A DNA stretch of 13,953 nt, taken from positions 1 to 13,953 of the forward strand of contig JAHEMS010000038.1 of assembly GCA_024643595.1 (NCBI GenBank), read 5' to 3'. Numbering within the stretch: position 1 is the stretch's first letter; each line of letters begins with the position of its first letter. A program made the position numbers and the translations under genes. The DNA comes from Bacteroidota bacterium (GTDB taxonomy: Bacteria > Bacteroidota > Bacteroidia > Cytophagales > Cyclobacteriaceae). Of the stretch, positions 7,394 through 13,953 are shown one piece after another. The notes below the pieces were generated by a model, which worked only from the letters and a program-made list of their open reading frames with translations, did not search any database and was not told the origin of the DNA.

Positions 7394-8389
7394 ATGAAAT
7401 TAGCTGTTGTAGGGGCGACCGGCCTGGTAGGCCAGGAAATCTTAAAGGTGCTCGAAGAGCGCCATGTAGAGTTTGATGAATTGTATTTAGTAGCCTCTGC
7501 CAAATCGGTAGGTCAGAAGATAAAATTTAAGAATAAGGAATACGTTATAAAAAGCCTGGAAGAGACAGTGGCGTTAGTCCCGGATATCGCTATCTTCTCG
7601 GCCGGTGGTGGCACTTCTCTGGAATGGGCTCCGAAATTTGCAGAGAAAGGAACGGTGGTGATTGATAATTCATCCGCATGGAGAATGGATCCCACAAAAA
7701 AGCTGGTGGTTCCGGAAATCAATGGAAAAGAACTAACAAGCGAAGATCTGATTATTGCCAATCCAAATTGTTCAACCATACAAATGGTATTGGCGTTGGC
7801 ACCTTTACATGAAAAGTATAAAATCAAGCGTGTCGTAGTCTCAACGTATCAATCGGTAACCGGTACCGGAAAGGATGCAGTTCAGCAGATGATGGAGGAA
7901 CGGCAAGGAATCACCAATGGAATAAAGGTCTATCCTCACAAAATAGATATGAATGCTTTACCACACATCGACACGTTTTTGGATAACGGCTATACCAAAG
8001 AGGAGATGAAGATGGTGAATGAAACCAGGAAGATCCTGAATGATCAGACAATTGGAATTACTTCCACAACCGTCCGTATCCCTACGGTTGGGGGTCATTC
8101 GGAGGCTGTAAATGTCGAGTTTGAAATCGACTATGATCTTCAAGAAGTGCGTCAGATTCTGGAGCAGACGCCGGGTGTTATTGTGCAGGATGATGTAAAG
8201 AATAATGTTTATCCTATGCCGATTCTTTCCCACGGAAAGGATGAAGTGTTTGTTGGCAGGTTGCGTAGAGATGAGTCACAACCAAAAACACTCAACATGT
8301 GGATAGTTTCAGATAACCTGCGCAAAGGGGCAGCCACTAATGCGGTTCAAATTGCTGAGTTTTTGATGGAGAAGAGTTTGGTTTCTTAA
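7394..8389 (+). CDS. asd: Aspartate-semialdehyde dehydrogenase
   Basis: This enzyme reduces beta-aspartyl phosphate with NADPH to aspartate semialdehyde, the branch point to lysine, diaminopimelate, methionine and threonine, in the cytoplasm. The 331-residue length is normal. The N-terminal nucleotide-binding motif is GATGLVGQ (7-14). The catalytic cysteine is Cys126 in NPNCST, the active-site histidine is His235 in GGHSEAVN, and the arginine expected to bind substrate is Arg228 in TVRIPT. The segment STYQSVTGTGK (150-160) is also typical. I chose the ATG at 7394 because MKLAVVGATG is the standard family start and the in-frame TTG at 7367 sits within the -7 promoter box. The gene is monocistronic here, divergent from the lamin-tail gene and closed by a strong terminator. 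Confidence 0.96.
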   Translation: MKLAVVGATGLVGQEILKVLEERHVEFDELYLVASAKSVGQKIKFKNKEYVIKSLEETVALVPDIAIFSAGGGTSLEWAPKFAEKGTVVIDNSSAWRMDPTKKLVVPEINGKELTSEDLIIANPNCSTIQMVLALAPLHEKYKIKRVVVSTYQSVTGTGKDAVQQMMEERQGITNGIKVYPHKIDMNALPHIDTFLDNGYTKEEMKMVNETRKILNDQTIGITSTTVRIPTVGGHSEAVNVEFEIDYDLQEVRQILEQTPGVIVQDDVKNNVYPMPILSHGKDEVFVGRLRRDESQPKTLNMWIVSDNLRKGAATNAVQIAEFLMEKSLVS

Positions 8390-8435
8390 ACAGCAGTGCC
8401 CTTCAGTTGATTTGAGCGAATAGCTTTTGTTACAT

Positions 8436-8470
8436 AAAGAAGAAGAACACAACCGTTCTTCTTCTTTTTT
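8436..8470 (+). terminator. Rho-independent terminator of asd
   Basis: AAAGAAGAAGAAC (8436-8448) pairs perfectly with GTTCTTCTTCTTT (8455-8467) over 13 base pairs around a 6-base loop, followed by more Ts to 8470. It begins 46 bases after the asd stop. The stem is made of a GAA triplet run, unusual for a terminator but perfectly complementary. Confidence 0.8.
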
Positions 8471-8767
8471 ATTTATGGTAACCAGATTTGGCCTCCTGCT
8501 TGTTTACCAGAGTACATAATCAGGGAAATATTAGATAAAAAAAGCCTTTTAAGATGGTAAGGGCAACCAAACTGTATTAAAAGATAGTAACGGGCTCGAT
8601 ATGCTATCCCAAGGCTTCTGGAGAAATTATTTTCTTAAAAATAATTGAAATCACCCCCTTGCAATTAAAATCTCCTGGATTGCCTTTTTGAGATCATCTT
8701 AGACCAAATGATTTTCGGGTGTAAATATCAGCCTGCACATATAAAATAGGATTTCAACTTAAATCCC
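8471..8767. other. Gene-free intergenic region between asd and lemA
   Basis: About 300 bases with stops in all frames and no credible gene; the few ATG frames run for under 20 codons. It holds a distant inverted repeat (AAGCCTT 8542-8548 with AAGGCTT 8611-8617) enclosing a smaller one (GATAG 8583-8587 with CTATC 8604-8608), and an AT-only hairpin at 8625-8646. I see no two-box promoter or terminator inside it, so a small RNA is possible but not supported. Confidence 0.5.
8625..8646. repeat. Perfect 9-bp AT-rich hairpin
   Basis: AATTATTTT (8625-8633) and AAAATAATT (8638-8646) form a perfect inverted repeat around CTTA. With no G or C in the stem it would be a weak RNA hairpin. It may be a protein-binding palindrome upstream of lemA, or chance in AT-rich DNA. 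Confidence 0.35.
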
Positions 8768-8775
8768 TAATTTTG
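8768..8775 (+). promoter_or_regulatory. -7 promoter box of lemA
   Basis: TAATTTTG matches TAnnTTTG and lies 25 bases before the lemA ATG at 8800. No TTG is present at the expected -33 distance, so the upstream half is weak. As with asd, an in-frame TTG (8773) lies inside the box and should be discounted as a start. Confidence 0.5.
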
Positions 8776-8799
8776 CGACTCAAATCAATATTTGAAATT

Positions 8800-9390
8800 A
8801 TGAGCAAAGGATTAATAACGACATTAGTAATTATTGGAAGTATCGTTGTATTGGTAGGAGGCTTTTTCATGTGGGGCACGGGCGTATATGACAGTGCGAT
8901 TCGTTCACAGGAAAATGTAAATGAAGCTTTTGGCAATGTTCAGGCTACCTACCAGAGAAGAGCCGACCTCATTCCGAACCTGGTGGCAACAGTTAAAGAG
9001 GCAGCAGAAAATGAACGAGGTATTTTAACGGCAGTAACGCAAGCCAGGGCAGGAATTGTAGGAGCAAAAACCCCTGAGGATTTGGATATCGCTGGCAGAA
9101 AAATCAATGCCGCAATAAACCTGGCATTTGAAGCGTATCCTCAGATTCGTTCAACTGAAAATTTTCAGGAATTGCAGTCGCAATTAGAAGGTACAGAAAA
9201 TCGAATCAACGTAGCACGGCAACGGTATAATGAGGCAATCAAAGAGTATAATTCATACGTACGGGGTTTCTTTAAAAAGATGGCGTTGAATTGGTTTGGT
9301 GGTGATGAGGACTTCACCCCTCGGAAAGGATTTGAAGCGTCAGCAGGAGCAGAAAATGCACCAAGCGTTCAGGATGCCTTTAATAAATAA
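8800..9390 (+). CDS. lemA: LemA family membrane-anchored protein
   Basis: The 196-residue protein has one N-terminal membrane helix (about residues 6-27, with few residues before it) followed by a helical domain outside or along the membrane. Family motifs are clear: YQRRADLIPNLV (51-62), AYPQIRSTENFQELQSQLE (112-130) and ENRINVARQRYN (133-144). The last 30 residues are a polar tail (FTPRKGFEASAGA). LemA proteins are widespread but their biochemical role is poorly defined. The ATG at 8800 is preferred: it gives the short MSKGLITTLVII start directly before the membrane helix, and the alternative TTG at 8773 lies in the promoter box. In many Bacteroidota lemA is next to TPM-domain genes; here it stands alone between two terminators. 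Confidence 0.94.
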   Translation: MSKGLITTLVIIGSIVVLVGGFFMWGTGVYDSAIRSQENVNEAFGNVQATYQRRADLIPNLVATVKEAAENERGILTAVTQARAGIVGAKTPEDLDIAGRKINAAINLAFEAYPQIRSTENFQELQSQLEGTENRINVARQRYNEAIKEYNSYVRGFFKKMALNWFGGDEDFTPRKGFEASAGAENAPSVQDAFNK

Positions 9391-9406
9391 TTAAATCATA
9401 AAATAG

Positions 9407-9442
9407 AAAAAGCCTGATCGAGATTCGGTCAGGCTTTTTTTT
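9407..9442. terminator. Bidirectional terminator between lemA and infB
   Basis: AAAAAGCCTGATCG (9407-9420) pairs with CGGTCAGGCTTTTT (9426-9439) over 14 base pairs with one G-U pair and a 5-base loop. On the plus strand 8 Ts follow the GC-rich part, 16 bases after the lemA stop. On the minus strand 5 Us follow, 19 bases beyond the infB stop. It therefore fits as a terminator for both convergent genes. Confidence 0.88.
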
Positions 9443-9458
9443 GATAACGATCTTAATA

Positions 9459-12185
9459 TTAGTTTTTCTTTACTTCACGTGTTTCGTAGCTCTCAATCAC
9501 ATCCCCTTCTTGCATGTCGTTAAAATTCTTGATGCTGATACCACAGTCGAAACCAGATTTCACCTCTGACACATCGTCCTTAAACCGCTTCAGAGCCGTC
9601 ATTTCACCAGAATACACGACAATTCCTTCCCGTATTAATCGTATTGGATTATTGCGTTTTATATAGCCATCGGTTACCATGCTACCGGCAACTGTTCCTA
9701 CTTTTGAAATCTTAAATACTTCGCGGATCTCAGCATTACCAACAATGACTTCCTCCATCTCTTTTTCTAGCATGCCTTCCATCGCCGCTTTGATCTCATT
9801 GATGGCGTCATATATAATAGAGTAAAGCCTGATTTCGATTTCTTCATTTTCGGCAATTCTTCTCGCTGCCGGTGAAGGTCTCACCTGAAATCCGACAATA
9901 ATCGCATCAGAAGCTGAAGCAAGCAAGACATCCGATTCAGAAATCTGTCCGACCGCCTTATGTATAATACTCACGGCAACTTTTTCAGTTGAAAGTTTCA
10001 ACAGGGAGTCAGACAAAGCTTCCACCGAACCATCTACATCTCCTTTAACAATAACATTTAACTGCTTGAAGGAACCGATAGCCAGACGCCTTCCAATTTC
10101 GTCCAGGGTTATATGTTTTTTGGTGCGTATGCTTTGTTCGCGTATAATCTGGCTTCGCTTATTGGCTACTTCTCTGGCTTCCCGATCAGTATCCATCACC
10201 TGGAATTTTTCGCCTGCTTGTGGTGCTCCATCCAAGCCAAGAATCTGAACGGGTGTTGATGGGCCAACTGAAATTGTTTTGTTACCGGTATCATCAAACA
10301 TCGCCTTCACACGTCCATGATTTGAGCCGGCTACCATTACATCGCCTACTTTCAAGGTTCCGGCCTGAACCATCAATGTGGTCACATATCCACGTCCTTT
10401 ATCAAGGGATGCTTCGATAATTGACCCAACCGCTTGCTTATCCGGATTTGCTTTCAGGTTGAGTAGTTCTGATTCCAACAATACTTTTTCAAGAAGCTCA
10501 TCAATTCCCTGACCATTTTTAGCAGAAATTGCCTGGCATTGATATTTTCCTCCCCAGTCCTCCACCAAGATGTTAATCTTTGATAGAGACTCCTTTACTT
10601 TCTCTGGATTTGCCCCTGGTTTATCAATTTTATTAATCGCTATAATGATTGGCACTCCGGCTACCTGAGCGTGATTAATTGCTTCTTTTGTTTGAGGCAT
10701 TACATCATCATCGGCCGCCACCACGATAATGGCAATGTCCGTTAACTTGGCACCACGTGCGCGCATAGCGGTAAACGCTTCGTGACCTGGAGTATCAAGG
10801 AATGTAATTTTGTTTCCTCCTTTGGTAGTGACAGAATAAGCACCTATATGTTGAGTAATTCCACCAGCTTCAGAAGCAGTTACTTTTGTATTTCTGATAT
10901 AATCCAGCAAAGACGTTTTACCGTGATCCACATGACCCATAATGGTAACAATTGGAGCCCGTCCTTTTAAATCAACTTCTGCTTCTTCCTCCTGATCCTC
11001 GAGTTCCTCTTCTTCCGTTGAGCTAGTGAATTGGACATCGTATCCAAACTCATCGGAAATTACCGTGATTGCTTCCGCATCCAATCGCTGATTGATAGAT
11101 ACAAACATACCTAAACCCATGCATGTTGAGATGACATCGTTAACCGATACATTCATCAGAGAAGCTAAATCGTTGGCCGAAATAAACTCTGTTACCTTCA
11201 GGGTTTTAGATGACTCTTGTTCTTGCAATAAACGCTCTTCTTCAGCATCAGAAATGGCCTGTCGTTTTTCCTTCCGGTATTTGGCACCTGATGATTTCTT
11301 CTGTCCTCCACTTAATTTGGCCAATGTGGCTCGTATCTGATCCTGAATTTCCTTGTCTGTAGGTTCAGCTTTTGGCTGACGAGGAGGAAAGGGCTTTTGT
11401 GGTTGCCGATGACCCCCTGGGCCGCCACCTTGTTGTTGTGGACGTACACCTTTCTGTTCATTAAAGTTAGGAAGGCGCTTGCGAGGTCTCTTTTGGGCAG
11501 CGGTTTTATTTAAGTCAGAAGAGGCAACCGGCTGCTCTTTTTTCTTTTCAACCGGTAATTCAATTTTATCAACAACTTTCAACCCTTGAAGCTTTCCTGC
11601 TTTTGCTTTTATCAGTTCAAGCTCTTGTTCAACGACGGGCTGTTTTTCTTCTACGGGTTCAACCTTAACTTCAGGCTCCACTTTTGGAGCGACGGACTCA
11701 ATTTCTTGCGGTTTTTCTTCTACAACTTCTTTTGCTTTTCCTTTGGGTTTCTTCTTCTCTTTTTCTTTGTCCTTTTCAAGTTCAATTTTGCCCAGTACTT
11801 TTATGCCCTCGAGCTTATGCTTTTCCAACTCAACCTTTTCGGGCTTAGCTTCCTCTTTTGTTTTTAGGATTTCTTTTGAGCCAAGATTCTTGATAAGGAC
11901 ACTTTCTTCCTCTTCTGTCTTTTTGCGATGTACCTCTGGTTCTGGATTGGCTGTAGAAATTTCAGCATGCTTCACCCCAATAGTTAGCCCTGAGGCTTCC
12001 GCCTTTTCAGACGCCGAGGAGGCAAACTCTTTAGAAAGCATAGCAAATTGCTCTGGCGTAAGTTTAGCGTTAGGGTTATTCTCTACGTTGAACCCCTTTT
12101 TGGCCAAAAAATCCAAAATGGTATTATGGCCCACATTGAGTTTGCGAGATGCTTGTCCTAACCGTATCAACTTTTGTTCTGCCAT
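9459..12185 (-). CDS. infB: Translation initiation factor IF-2
   Basis: IF-2 is the GTPase that places initiator formyl-Met-tRNA on the 30S subunit and promotes 50S joining. The protein has 908 residues, typical of Bacteroidota. The N-terminal IF2_N-like segment (MAEQKLIRLGQASRKL) is followed by a long charged Lys/Glu linker (about 85-330), rich in Pro, Gln and Gly at 245-275, and a second small domain (about 330-385). The GTPase motifs are intact: GHVDHGKT (417-424), Thr444 in GGITQHIGAY, DTPGHE (464-469), NKID (518-521) and SAK (554-556). Domains II to IV continue to the end. I chose the ATG at 12185; a TTG two codons upstream (12191) is less likely. It is the last gene of rimP-nusA-infB, 51 bases after nusA, and ends at a bidirectional terminator. 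Confidence 0.98.
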   Translation of the reverse strand: MAEQKLIRLGQASRKLNVGHNTILDFLAKKGFNVENNPNAKLTPEQFAMLSKEFASSASEKAEASGLTIGVKHAEISTANPEPEVHRKKTEEEESVLIKNLGSKEILKTKEEAKPEKVELEKHKLEGIKVLGKIELEKDKEKEKKKPKGKAKEVVEEKPQEIESVAPKVEPEVKVEPVEEKQPVVEQELELIKAKAGKLQGLKVVDKIELPVEKKKEQPVASSDLNKTAAQKRPRKRLPNFNEQKGVRPQQQGGGPGGHRQPQKPFPPRQPKAEPTDKEIQDQIRATLAKLSGGQKKSSGAKYRKEKRQAISDAEEERLLQEQESSKTLKVTEFISANDLASLMNVSVNDVISTCMGLGMFVSINQRLDAEAITVISDEFGYDVQFTSSTEEEELEDQEEEAEVDLKGRAPIVTIMGHVDHGKTSLLDYIRNTKVTASEAGGITQHIGAYSVTTKGGNKITFLDTPGHEAFTAMRARGAKLTDIAIIVVAADDDVMPQTKEAINHAQVAGVPIIIAINKIDKPGANPEKVKESLSKINILVEDWGGKYQCQAISAKNGQGIDELLEKVLLESELLNLKANPDKQAVGSIIEASLDKGRGYVTTLMVQAGTLKVGDVMVAGSNHGRVKAMFDDTGNKTISVGPSTPVQILGLDGAPQAGEKFQVMDTDREAREVANKRSQIIREQSIRTKKHITLDEIGRRLAIGSFKQLNVIVKGDVDGSVEALSDSLLKLSTEKVAVSIIHKAVGQISESDVLLASASDAIIVGFQVRPSPAARRIAENEEIEIRLYSIIYDAINEIKAAMEGMLEKEMEEVIVGNAEIREVFKISKVGTVAGSMVTDGYIKRNNPIRLIREGIVVYSGEMTALKRFKDDVSEVKSGFDCGISIKNFNDMQEGDVIESYETREVKKN

Positions 12186-12236
12186 GCCCAAATATCGCTA
12201 TTTAAAGTTATTTTACCTTTGATTTTGCTTTGAAGC

Positions 12237-13487
12237 TTATTCAAACTCCCGCTTTAGAACAGTCAAGATTCCATCAACTGTTTCTTCTTCAAGGTCTGTT
12301 CTTCGTACAAGTTCTTCTTTATTAAGATTTAATACGCTTTTTGCGGTATCAAGTCCGATGCGCTTTAATTCATCGATTACCCAACTTTCTATTTCATCGC
12401 TGAATTCGTCAAGGTCAACATCCTCCTCTTGTAATTCATCCGTTTCTCTAAATACATCAATCTCCATACCGACCAGTCGACTGGCAAGTTTAATATTCAA
12501 CCCTCCCTTTCCAATGGCTAAGGAAACTTGATCAGGTTTTAAATAAACCGCTACGCGACTATTTTCCTTATCAATCTTGATACTTACAATTTTAGCAGGG
12601 CTAAGCGCGCGCTGAATGTATAATTCCAGGTTTTCGGTAAAGTTGATAACATCAATATTTTCGTTTTGCAACTCACGCACAATGGCGTGGATACGGGAAC
12701 CTTTCATGCCGACACAAGCACCGACAGGGTCAATACGATCATCATAGGATTCAACCGCAACTTTGGCTCTTTCACCAGGTTCGCGAACAACTTTTTTGAT
12801 CGTAATCAAACCATCATAGACTTCAGGTACTTCCTGTTCGAATAATCGTTCCAGGAAAACCGGAGAGGTGCGGGAAAGAATAATTTTAGGGCTCCCGTTA
12901 ACCATATCCACTTTGTGTACTACTGCTTTTACATTCTCTCCTTTTCGATAACGATCCTTTGGAATTTGCTCTCCTCGCGGAATTGAAATTTCATTTCCTT
13001 CAGAGTCAGTTAAAAGAACTTCCCGGCTCAACACCTGGTATACTTCTCCAGTGATAATTTCACCTACTATATCTTTATACTTCTGGTATAATATATCCTT
13101 CTCAAGATCTTTTACTTTCTGCATCAGGGTTTGACGCGCAGTGGTTACCGCTCTACGGCCAAAATCCTCGAGATGAATTTCTTCGGCCACTTCTTCTCCT
13201 ACTTCAAAATCGGGTTCAATCTGACGGGCATCCGTTAAACTGATTTTATCGTGATCCCAGATATCTTCTGAGTCATCGTCAACGATTTCACGAAAACGCC
13301 AGATTTCAAGGTCACCCTTATCAGCATTCACGATAATGTCAAAATTATCATCTTCGATATATTTTTTCCGGATCATGTTGCGAAACACATCTTCCAGAAT
13401 GCGGATCATGGTTGGCCGATCAATGTTTTTTTGTTTGGCAAAATCGGCAAACGATTCAATAAGTGTTGAAGTATCCATAGCTGTCAT
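12237..13487 (-). CDS. nusA: Transcription termination/antitermination factor NusA
   Basis: NusA binds RNA polymerase and nascent RNA and controls pausing, termination and antitermination. The 416 residues contain the N-terminal polymerase-binding domain (about 1-137), an S1 domain (about 141-208), KH1 (about 240-300, motif GMKGSRI at 260-266) and KH2 (about 300-345, motif AIGKGGLNIKLA at 324-335). An acidic linker (350-368) leads to a short C-terminal helical domain (about 369-415). The duplicated acidic repeats of gammaproteobacterial NusA are absent, as usual in this phylum. The ATG at 13487 overlaps the rimP stop codon as ATGA, which favours translational coupling and supports this start; an ATG three codons later (13478) is the alternative and also gives a plausible family start. 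Confidence 0.97.
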   Translation of the reverse strand: MTAMDTSTLIESFADFAKQKNIDRPTMIRILEDVFRNMIRKKYIEDDNFDIIVNADKGDLEIWRFREIVDDDSEDIWDHDKISLTDARQIEPDFEVGEEVAEEIHLEDFGRRAVTTARQTLMQKVKDLEKDILYQKYKDIVGEIITGEVYQVLSREVLLTDSEGNEISIPRGEQIPKDRYRKGENVKAVVHKVDMVNGSPKIILSRTSPVFLERLFEQEVPEVYDGLITIKKVVREPGERAKVAVESYDDRIDPVGACVGMKGSRIHAIVRELQNENIDVINFTENLELYIQRALSPAKIVSIKIDKENSRVAVYLKPDQVSLAIGKGGLNIKLASRLVGMEIDVFRETDELQEEDVDLDEFSDEIESWVIDELKRIGLDTAKSVLNLNKEELVRRTDLEEETVDGILTVLKREFE

Positions 13488-13951
13488 TTAAAAGAAACCA
13501 TTACAATTGCTTTTTCTATTTCACTAAAAGGTATTTCTATCTGTATTAATTCTTTTTTCTTTCCTTTTCCATTCACTTCAGTTTCCAACACGATTTTCTG
13601 TTCATCCGCTTCTTTTAATAAACCCAGAATGATGGTATTATCTTTCAGGTGAACTTTCAATTGACGCCCAACATTTTTGACATACTGTCTTTTCAATTTC
13701 AAAGGTTGATCTAACCCAGGTGTTCCTACCTCTAGCGTATAGTTTCCTTTGATCAGGTCAATGTTATCCAAATCCTCTGAAATTGCGCGGCTGAGCAAAG
13801 AACAATCGTCAATCGTAATACCCTGATCTCCATCTAAGATCACCGAAACCTTATAAGGCTGATGTTTACTAAGGATAACATCCACCACAAAATGACCCGC
13901 GTCTTTTAGGTGCGATTGTGCCAAATCCCTTATTTTATCAACTACGTCCAT
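13484..13951 (-). CDS. rimP: Ribosome maturation factor RimP
   Basis: RimP assists late assembly of the 30S ribosomal subunit. The 155-residue length is normal. The N-terminal alpha/beta domain (about 1-85) carries the signature LEVGTPGLDQPL (73-84), where the family usually reads LEVSSPGLDRPL, and the C-terminal SH3-like domain covers about 86-155. The ATG at 13951 gives a start (MDVVDKIRDLAQSHL) that fits the family, but only two bases lie upstream in the window, so the promoter of this operon and any longer start cannot be judged. Its stop overlaps the nusA start by 4 bases, the usual order in rimP-nusA-infB operons. Confidence 0.93.
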   Translation of the reverse strand: MDVVDKIRDLAQSHLKDAGHFVVDVILSKHQPYKVSVILDGDQGITIDDCSLLSRAISEDLDNIDLIKGNYTLEVGTPGLDQPLKLKRQYVKNVGRQLKVHLKDNTIILGLLKEADEQKIVLETEVNGKGKKKELIQIEIPFSEIEKAIVMVSFK

Positions 13952-13953
13952 CA

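Noticed and set aside
7513..8233. Minus-strand open frames opposite asd
   Set aside because: asd is fully conserved on the plus strand with catalytic motifs, so these are chance antisense frames.
8471..8767. CRISPR array, tRNA or riboswitch in the asd-lemA gap
   Set aside because: No regularly spaced repeats, no cloverleaf and no known aptamer pattern can be seen.
11586..12222. Overlapping plus-strand open frames opposite the IF-2 linker, Phe/Ser-rich
   Set aside because: They are antisense shadows of the Lys/Glu-rich IF-2 linker with no independent support.

Overview
The window looks like a chromosomal, housekeeping-type segment from a member of the Bacteroidota, most likely a Cytophagales-like bacterium. 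The evidence is the TAnnTTTG-type promoter boxes, AT-rich leaders without clear Shine-Dalgarno sequences, a large secreted lamin-tail-domain protein with a FlgD-like C-terminus, a DksA/TraR-family protein with a degenerate zinc finger, and the characteristic Bacteroidota versions of NusA, IF-2 and the FtsX/MacB permease. I see no mobile element, CRISPR array, tRNA or rRNA. Every long reading frame left out is an antisense or out-of-frame shadow of a real gene.

Layout. (1) Bases 1-1485, plus strand: the 3' part of a two-module ABC transporter permease, ending at a shared terminator (1491-1527). (2) Bases 1553-7343, minus strand, read from right to left: a secreted lamin-tail protein, a DksA/TraR-family protein with a lysine/alanine-rich histone-H1-like tail and its own promoter, scpB (chromosome condensation), and an RluB-type rRNA pseudouridine synthase with a long repetitive basic and serine-rich tail. 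(3) Bases 7394-8389, plus strand: asd (aspartate-semialdehyde dehydrogenase), divergent from the lamin-tail gene, with a strong purine-rich terminator. (4) Bases 8471-8767: a gap of about 300 bases with no gene and only weak inverted repeats. (5) Bases 8800-9390, plus strand: a stand-alone lemA. (6) Bases 9459-13951, minus strand: the conserved rimP-nusA-infB operon (ribosome maturation, transcription elongation and termination, translation initiation), convergent on lemA across a bidirectional terminator.

The transcription and translation machinery cluster (rimP-nusA-infB, DksA-like, RluB) fits a growth-associated core region. I did not find a clear new defence or mobile system. The points most worth a second look are two neighbouring nucleic-acid-related proteins, each with a long low-complexity basic N-terminal tail, an internally duplicated lamin-tail protein, and a promoter box shared by three genes that extends beyond TAnnTTTG and moves two start codons 27 bases downstream of the longest frame.
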